This document shows positions 57,005 to 64,000 of a DNA stretch of 64,000 nucleotides, piece by piece. The stretch covers positions 70,417,795-70,481,794 of the forward strand of contig CM044874.1 in the NCBI GenBank assembly GCA_024500155.1. The letters run 5' to 3'. The translations under genes were made by a program, and so were the position numbers. Origin of the DNA: Chenopodium formosanum. Lineage: Eukaryota > Streptophyta > Magnoliopsida > Caryophyllales > Amaranthaceae. The first letter of the stretch is position 1. Each line of letters begins with the position of its first letter. A model generated the notes under the pieces. That model was not told the origin of the DNA. It did no database searches and worked only from the letters and a program-made list of their open reading frames with translations.

Positions 57005-57362
57005 TGAAATGGGTGAAGGATGTGAAATCTGTTGTGGAATAAAAAACTAAAGACAAAATAGATTTTAGATTGTGATGTTGACAAACTTTATGTAAATTGT
57101 GTGTTTTGGCAGCATGGTCATCACAATATTGTTAAGCAAGTATGTTATTGTTGATAGCTATCTTATTCAAATTGTAGCATACATTAATCGAGGGGTAAAT
57201 AACATTGTTTACTTAAAGTTTATTTAGTTTTGCTAGTAAGTAGTAGGACTAATTAAACACATTGATATAAAAGTTAGTTAGCACCTGCAAGAGACCAGCC
57301 CAAGCCTCAGGTTCGCTTCACATATGCTAGAAGGAAGCCCAAGCAAGGAGCTGATAAGGGAG

Positions 57363-59136
57363 TGTAGACACCCATTTGTGTCTCCCCAAAACCAAACCCG
57401 ATGATGAGTACCTTTCACGCCGAATCATAATCGAATGAGGTGAAAGTGTGGAAAGTTTAGTGTTGCGGATAGTTTTAATTTCTTTTCTTCTCTCTCTGTT
57501 TTTGAAAACTTATTTTAAGAAAACAGCCAATCCAATTCGGTTGGTCCATGATATGGGTCCAATAGTAGTGTAGTTGGATGGGGCTTGACAAGAGCTTTCC
57601 AACAATATATTATAAGCCCAATTCCGATGAATATTGAGGAAATTATGGCCAATTTACTGAAATGGGCCCAGTTTGAGCCTTAAATGCGTCCCAATGATCT
57701 AGAGGAGGGCCTAATATAGATTAATCATTCCTAATTCAATTAGCATTGATAAATTGACTTTTGTTGTAAAAAAAAAAGATAAATTGACTTTTGTTGACTT
57801 TTTAGAGTTTTAATTAGAATCAAAGAACATATTTTGAGGAAAATACGATTTTATCCTCCTGTACGGCAATTTTTATCTGATTTTAAGAAAACGCGTGGAT
57901 TTCTGAGTCAGCGCCAAACGCCAGCTGTAGCGCCAAACGCTACGATTGGCGCCTGGCGCCAATCTTAGCGTCTGGCGCCAACTCAGTTTTCTGCGCCAGA
58001 ACTCTGTTTTGATATTATCTTTTGGTTGATTTTCTTTATAAATAACGTCGTAAAAACTCCGTTTTGAATTATCAGTTTTCATCTACAATCACGAATTCTC
58101 ACCAACTCTCATCAAGATTCTCTTGATTATTCTTTCTCTCTCTTTTCTAAACTAGCTTCTCTTAAATACAAAATTCCGCATTCATTAGATCTAGATACAC
58201 CTAGCCATATTCGAAGTTGCCTTCGCCCTAGACGTGAAAGGTTTTAATTTCTGAGGGTTTGGTCCCAAATCTTTATTTCAATTATTTAATTTAATTGTTT
58301 TAATTATTATTTTCCTTGAAGTTACTAACGTGTGTATTTTGTTGTTAGAAAGAGATACGAGACATCCAAGTAAGTGCTTTAATTGATTTATTGTTGTTAT
58401 GATATAGAAATCATGTCTAGGTTATTATTTTGATTCCTAGTATCATGTCTAGGGTAAAGAATAATTTTCTTAAATCAATTATGATTTCTATGATGCTTCC
58501 TATGTTCTTCCTAATATTTATTCATGTTAGTATCATGTTAGGGTTAAAGCTTTGATTTTATTGCTTAGTGACATGCTAGGGTTTGTTATTAATCTTGTTA
58601 GTATCATGCCTAGGATCTTGCTAATATTATGCTTTAACATGATTATTATGATTATGATTATTATAATTATTATTATGATGATTATTGTTTTGATTATTAT
58701 TATGATTATTTTGATTATAATTTATTATGATTATTATGTTGCTTGATATTTATTGTTATTGCTTGATCACACCTTTTTATACATGTTTAAAGGGAATTTG
58801 TACTTGTAATCACGCTTAATAAGATAATTAATAATCTTGTTTAGGGTTAATTCGATTATAATTCAAGTGATCGCCAATAATAGATTTATTTGTGCATTAA
58901 TATTTCAACCAACGTAGATTAAACAGGTTTAGGGTGTTAGTCAGAAAGCGCACATGAATACGATCAGAATAAAGTAGAGGCCTATTATTAGGACAGGTTC
59001 ATCTCTTTTAGGTTGGATTTGTACCTTCATCCCCGAACGCTATTTGGTTCAAGACCTTATGGAGTTGACGATCTCTTGGATCGTTAAGGGGTGTAACCTT
59101 CACCCTGTGAACGGTTTACAAGTTCCTAAAACTTGT
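57363..59136 (+). mobile_element. Retrotransposon LTR 'A' (unit 3)
   Basis: Copy of 39717-41490. The E2F-like cluster lies at about 57906-58044. Private differences: ATGCGTCCCAATG and CTCTGTTTTGAT. Confidence 0.5.
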
Positions 59137-59185
59137 TGGCGACTCTTTTTGCTCTAGCTTCCTTCCCTTTGGACGCCATCGTACT

Positions 59186-59579
59186 TTAGTGTATGATCAC
59201 AATGGGGTTCAAGCTAGGGGATTAATGCTTGAGATATTCCCTACATGGAGAGTGAGCTGGAAGTTAGTTACAGGGAGGGGTAAATCAGTAATTAAGGGAA
59301 TAAGTTTGTTAGTCCTTGTTTGGTGTGCTGAGTTTGTTTTTGCTGCTTGTTAGTTATTTTTGGGTATTTAAGGGGAAGTTGTTAGAGGGAATGTATCTAG
59401 AAAATTATTGTGGAATTCATTCCTTGGGAGAGCACCTTTTCCTCTCAAAAGAAGGGAGTTGTATTGTGGTTTCACTAACTTGCAATACAATCTATCTAGG
59501 TTTGCTATTATTTTTCTCTCTCTGAATTGTTGCTTGCTCTGTTTTTCTAACCTAATTCCCAGCAAATTGGTATCAGAGC
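59186..59579 (+). mobile_element. Chromovirus LTR 'B' end and primer-binding site (unit 3)
   Basis: Copy of 41540-41933; TGGTATCAGAGC at 59568-59579. Confidence 0.5.
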
Positions 59580-59598
59580 GGTGTCGATCTGAGTGGAA

Positions 59599-60143
59599 AT
59601 GACACGCCTCGCCAATGCGCAACGCATGGACTTGATGGAGCAGAAGCTTGCTGGGTAGCCTAGGAAATTGTTTCTGCTCTAGCTGCTGTCAAAACTGACA
59701 TCAACACTATCCGCTCAGAGGTTTGCTCCTCTGTGGTGGCTGGCCCTGGTCATCAAGATCCAAACGGTGGCTCTTGGGATAATCCTTTCTCCTTGCAACA
59801 CTTTAAAAATGGTGAAGGAAGTTTTTCGGAAAGTAATACGAATTGGAAGCTGAGGAAACTCGAATTACATCAGTTTGATGAGACAAATCCCGATGGGTGG
59901 ATCCTCCATGCCGAGAGGTTTTTCCATTTTTATCGGCTGACTGAAGAAGATCAGCTCAAGGCGGCAGTGGTGGCGCTTGACGGAGATGCGCTGCTTTGGT
60001 ACCAGTGGGAGCACCATCGCCACCCCATCCTGACGTGGAACGCTCTGATGCAGCTGATCCTTTGTCGATTCCATACCACCGCCACGGGCTCTCTCCACGA
60101 GCAGTGGTTGGCACACCAGCAAACGAGGTCGGTGGTGGATTAA
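59599..60143 (+). pseudogene. Ty3/gypsy gag remnant (unit 3)
   Basis: Copy of 41953-42497; a private G-to-E change gives HQFDETNPDGW. Same early stop and same truncation. Confidence 0.8.
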
Positions 60144-60150
60144 CGGCGTC

Positions 60151-60901
60151 GGTTCATCAGCTTGTGCTTTAGATTTCCAAGGGAATTGGGAGGATCACCT
60201 ACCTTTGATCGAATTCTCCTACAATAACAATTACCATGCAAGCATCAAGATGGCACCATTTGAAGCATTGTATGGAAGGAAGTGCAGAAGCCCAGTTTGC
60301 TGGAATGACTACAGTGAACAAATAACCTTGGGAACAGAGTTCATTGAGGATATGGTGAGCAAGGTGAGACTAATCCAGTCGCGTATTAAGGCAGCACAAG
60401 ATAGACAGAAGAGTTATGCCGACTTAAAGAGGAGGGATGATGAGTTTAGTGTTGGGGACAAGGTCTTTCTAAAGGTTTCTCCAACAAAAGGTGTGATGCG
60501 ATTCGGCAAGAAAGGGAAACTTAGTGCAAAATATGTGGGTCCATATGAAATCCTCCAACATGTGGGGAAAGTGGCTTACAAATTGGCTTTGCCAATGGAG
60601 TTCGAGAAAATGCATGATGTGTTCCACATTTCCCAATTGAAGAAGTATGTGCCTAGTGAAACCCATGTTTTGCAGCCGGAGACTATTCAGCTAGATGAGT
60701 CTCTAACTTATGAAGAAAGACTGGTCGATACTAGATCACAAGGTGCGTAGTACTAGAACCAAAGATGTGAAGATAGTGAAAGTCCTTTGGTCGAACCAGG
60801 AGTACGAAGAGGCTACTTGGGAGGCCGAGGAAGAGATGAGAAACAAGTATCCCGAGTTGTTTGACGAGGTGAGTTACGAAGGCGTAACTCTCTTCTTTTG
60901 A
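60151..60901 (+). pseudogene. Chromovirus integrase C-terminus plus chromodomain, frameshifted (unit 3)
   Basis: Copy of 42505-43255, same frameshift. Confidence 0.88.
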
Positions 60902-61260
60902 GGGGGGTAGAATGCGATGTAATTTCGCGCTTTTACCTCACCTATACCATTTATTGCTTGAATTTTCATGTTTTTGGTTATCATTACGCACTATTATTGC
61001 ATTTACATACAATAAAAGTATGTAAACTCTGGCCAAGTATGAGTTCATTGAGTACAAAGTTCAGTTTGTTGAGTATACTTGTTAAGGAGCAAGTAATTTA
61101 CAGCAATACAAAACATAAAAGTTTGAACATTTTTGGGAGAAATTATGATTTTTGGGTTAAGTTTCGAGGGCAAAACTTCTTTTAAGAGGGGTAGATTGTA
61201 ATCCCCCATAATTTTTAGAATAAATTATTATATATTTCTATATTTTTTAAATAAATATTT
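60902..61260 (+). mobile_element. Two chromovirus 3' edges (unit 3)
   Basis: Copy of 43256-43614; LTR start TGTAATCCCCC at 61197. Confidence 0.55.
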
Positions 61261-61615
61261 GGGAAATTCTCACTGGTGAACTCAAACTTATTAAAATTAC
61301 AAGTGGTGAACAATCTTAAATTTAATTATCATTGGTGAACCTTAATTAGAATGACTAAGTCATTGGTAACCTTAATTATAATATAAACTGATTATTTAAC
61401 AACTATGGTTAACTTTTGGTGTAATTACTAATCTGCCCCTAAAAAATAAGCTTTCCCTCCAAAATTATTTCCCTAATTCCCTCCTAAACGTATCCCCCTA
61501 TTTCTATTTATAATCAGTACCCCCAATTTCCCCCAATTCATATGAACCCTAATTTCGTGCTCTGTTCATTTCTCTTTCTCTGTCCAACGATTATCCTCAG
61601 GTTATACTGTTTTCG

Positions 61616-61966
61616 ATGAGAAATTCTCGTGCGTCTACGATTGTGAAGGGTATCACCATGGATGATAGCATAGCGTGGGTGAAGCATACTCGATGCCACT
61701 GTTCACCTCCTCAATTTGCCTCTGTGATGATTTCAGAGACAACCAGAAACCCTCGAAGGCTGTTCTTCAAGTGCAGAAGTTGCGATTTCTTTGCGTGGTT
61801 GAAAGAAGGGGATATAATTAGGGTTGGTGACGAAATGGAGGTTGAGCAAGGTGGCAGTGTTCATGGTGTTATTGATAGGGTTGATGAGTTATTTAAATTT
61901 GTGAAATTAGTTGTTAGGGTGGCACTGATAATGTATTTTGTGCTATTTCTTGTTGTTGCTAAGTGA
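61616..61966 (+). CDS. GRF zinc-finger protein with C-terminal membrane segment, 116 aa (unit 3)
   Basis: Copy of 43970-44320 with one change, K54R, next to ligand C53. The frame, zinc ligands and membrane segment are intact. Confidence 0.72.
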   Translation: MRNSRASTIVKGITMDDSIAWVKHTRCHCSPPQFASVMISETTRNPRRLFFKCRSCDFFAWLKEGDIIRVGDEMEVEQGGSVHGVIDRVDELFKFVKLVVRVALIMYFVLFLVVAK

Positions 61967-62315
61967 TGATGTTTGTGCTATGTAGTATGGATTATTAGTG
62001 TGGTGTACTGGACTACTTATGTCGAAATTATGTGCACGATTTTGATGAATAAAAGAACTGTCCTTTTCATGATTTTTTTGCAATTTACTGTCTTATTCAA
62101 ATTTGTGCCTATATTATTGATACATAAATTGTTGGGATACTCACATTGAAGCAAAATGCCAGAGTTAATATTTCAACAAAAACACAAAGTGTTCACAGGA
62201 CAAATTCATTGTCTTATAATTATACCAAATTCATTGGTGCAAAAAAACAACCTAAAACATGTTTGACATCCTTAAAAGGCATACATTGTTTAATTCAAAG
62301 TCTGAAATGCATAAA

Positions 62316-64000
62316 CTAACAAGGTTGTGATGCTGAAAGTCCTTTTTTTGCTCTGGTTCTTGGACTCTGTCTTATTGGCTGAGATGAAGATGCTAGTGTA
62401 GCAGGATCTGGTTGGCTTTGACTTGTCCCTTTCCTTGACTTTGGGGGTGGCTTTGGGGCTTGCTTTGGTGCTTGATTTGGTGCCTTCTTTGGTGCAGCTC
62501 CAGCTTTGGCTTTTTGTGTCTTAGTCAGTCCACCTTGGCAGGTTTGAGCATTGTGTCCAAATTGTTGGCACTTGCTACATTTGACTGTCTTAGACCTTTT
62601 ACCCTTAGCTTGCTCACCTTCCTCTCTCCTTCTGTTCCTAGCAGGCCTCCCTATCCCTCTCTTCATTGGTGGTGGGCCTATTTCTTCATATGTGTTGTCA
62701 GGCCATTGCTCTCTGTCTGGTATCACTTTGATACTGTGTGCATAGGTGAGCTTATACCTCTGGACTGAGTACCACTCACTGATGTACTTTCTTATTGGGT
62801 CATCATGTGAGTGCAAAATTGCCATCATAGCATGTTTACATGGCAATCCAGATAATTGCCATGCATTACGCATACATGTTTTGTCCTTGAGGTTGACAGC
62901 AAGAACAGATCTGCCATCTAACACTTCAAATAACCCATCACCAGATTTAAGGAACTTACAGGACCTACACTCCAGCCTTATTACTTGCACTCTTCTCATT
63001 ATGTTAGGGCAGAAATCATCTCTCCAACTTTCACAAGCTTCTCTTCTTGTAGCCATCCTAACCATGGTCAACCTTCTTATACCTGCAATCAAAGTGAGAA
63101 GGATGTGTTAGCTTACATCTTTCATTTTTCAAATTCAAATGTACACATAATAGCTTGTGTTATGTTATTACCTTCAAGCAAGGTCAAGACTGGTCTGCAC
63201 CTATCTACTCCCAAAGTTGAATTAAAGCTTTTAACAAAGTTGGATTTGTTGATATCATTCTTGATGGCTGGGTTGAAAGCATGCTTAGTCCAAGTTGATT
63301 GTGGGCCCACTTCTGCAAGCCACACCAATGCCAGATGATTGGCCTTCTTTAAAGCTTCCATGGCTTTCTTGAAAGTGAAGGGATTGTATGCCCCAGCAGC
63401 TTTCCAGAAAAGCTGGAACATAAGCAACCCAGGAAACTGACCCTTGAAATTTTTAACAAGGTGCTTGCAACAGTATCTCCTACCAACCTTTGGCCAAATT
63501 TCAGTTAAGGCTAGATCAATACCCTAAAAACATTACAACAACAACATTATTAGTCTCATAGTAACACAGATAAGCAAAGACAAAGATTGACAAAGATAAG
63601 CAAAGACAAATGACCTTTTGCCTGTCAGAAAGTATGCACCATTCATCTCCCCTCCCTGATTCTTGTAGAGCAGTCTTCAAATGCCAAATGAAGAATTTCC
63701 AGCTGTCAGCATTCTCTGCCCCCACAATTGCCCATGCAACTGGAAATATTTCATTATTTGCATCCATGGTTACTGCAGACAGTAACACACCACCATAATT
63801 GCCCTTAAGGTGGGCCCCATCTACTCCAATCAAGCTCCTGCAACCTGCTTTCAAGCCATCTAATGCAGCTTGGAATGTAATGAATATGCTGCTGAATTGT
63901 AAAGGCCTTTCAGGTTCAGGTCTTGACCAAACAACATGAGCTACAAAATTTGGGTTGGTTTCTCTGATAACATCACAATACATGGGCAGGTGTTTGTATG
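62316..64000 (-). pseudogene. MuDR-type MULE transposase, cut by window end (unit 3)
   Basis: Copy of 44670-46875; exons at about 63983-63615 (partial), 63523-63172 and 63082-62316. Private P-to-R change (VIPDREQWP). Called pseudogene by analogy with units 1 and 2; the part carrying their stop is not in the window. Confidence 0.75.

Larger units (their letters stand above)
55699..64000. repeat. Tandem array, unit 3, cut by the window end (8,302 bp present)
   Basis: Same junction as unit 2. Private changes include a K-to-R codon in the GRF zinc-finger protein and P-to-R in the transposase. About 520 bp would be missing from a full unit, so the array continues or ends just outside the window. 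Confidence 0.95.
61261..64000. mobile_element. MULE with two convergent genes, cut by window end (unit 3)
   Basis: Copy of 43615-46875; the left terminus has one private change (GGGAAATTCTCAC). Whether this last copy keeps a complete transposase 5' end and right terminus lies outside the window. Confidence 0.8.

Noticed and set aside
38051..64000. The 8.8-kb direct repeats as a pair of giant LTRs or as a segmental gene duplication
   Set aside because: Three head-to-tail copies with no intervening unique DNA, no TG...CA ends at the unit edges, and no host gene inside.

Overview
The window is plant nuclear DNA. It holds three ordinary intron-rich host genes, separated and invaded by many transposable elements (TEs), and its last 26 kb is a recent tandem array of an 8.8-kb composite TE unit. 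The gene families (NAD+ carrier, Di19, SYP4 syntaxin), AT-rich introns, Stowaway-, hAT-, Harbinger- and Mutator-type elements, LINEs and Ty3/gypsy chromoviruses indicate a eudicot. The style of the TTCAGTTCAGTAAAA-repeat MITE suggests Caryophyllales (an Amaranthaceae/Chenopodiaceae-like genome), but that placement is an impression and not a measurement.

Left part (1-13,140). The 5' part of an NDT1-like NAD+ carrier gene lies on the minus strand and leaves the window at the left edge. A complete five-exon Di19-type zinc-finger gene lies on the minus strand from 12,775 to 5,850. Its third intron has the signals of a U12-type AT-AC intron. Its 3.4-kb fourth intron carries a Stowaway-like hairpin, a Harbinger-like MITE and two tandem duplications.

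Middle TE block (13,139-22,210). It contains a 1-kb inverted-repeat element, a Harbinger-like MITE, and a LINE-type RNase H pseudogene. The pseudogene is split by two hAT-type insertions, one of which was itself hit by a 2.8-kb solo LTR. Target-site duplications (TSDs) of 5 to 8 bp resolve this order of events. A separate truncated LINE follows.

Gene at 22,651-32,678 (plus strand). This is a complete eight-exon SYP4-family syntaxin (SYP41/43-like trans-Golgi Qa-SNARE) with a hAT MITE in intron 1 and a NAGNAG acceptor at exon 2. Downstream (33,198-38,455) lie three Mutator-like inverted-repeat elements and a Stowaway MITE.

Tandem array (38,051-64,000). Nearly identical units of 8,825 and 8,823 bp plus a third cut by the window edge. 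From left to right each unit contains: one arm of a fold-back Mutator-like element; a conserved unidentified coding-like remnant; a retrotransposon 3' end with an LTR bearing E2F-like sites; a chromovirus remnant (gag fused to integrase/chromodomain by a large internal deletion); a second chromovirus 3' edge; and a Mutator-like element (MULE). The MULE has two convergent genes: a MuDR-type transposase on the minus strand, truncated at its 5' end by the array junction and carrying an in-frame stop, and an intact 116-aa GRF zinc-finger protein with a C-terminal membrane segment on the plus strand. The convergent layout resembles mudrA/mudrB of maize MuDR and is the most interesting candidate system here.
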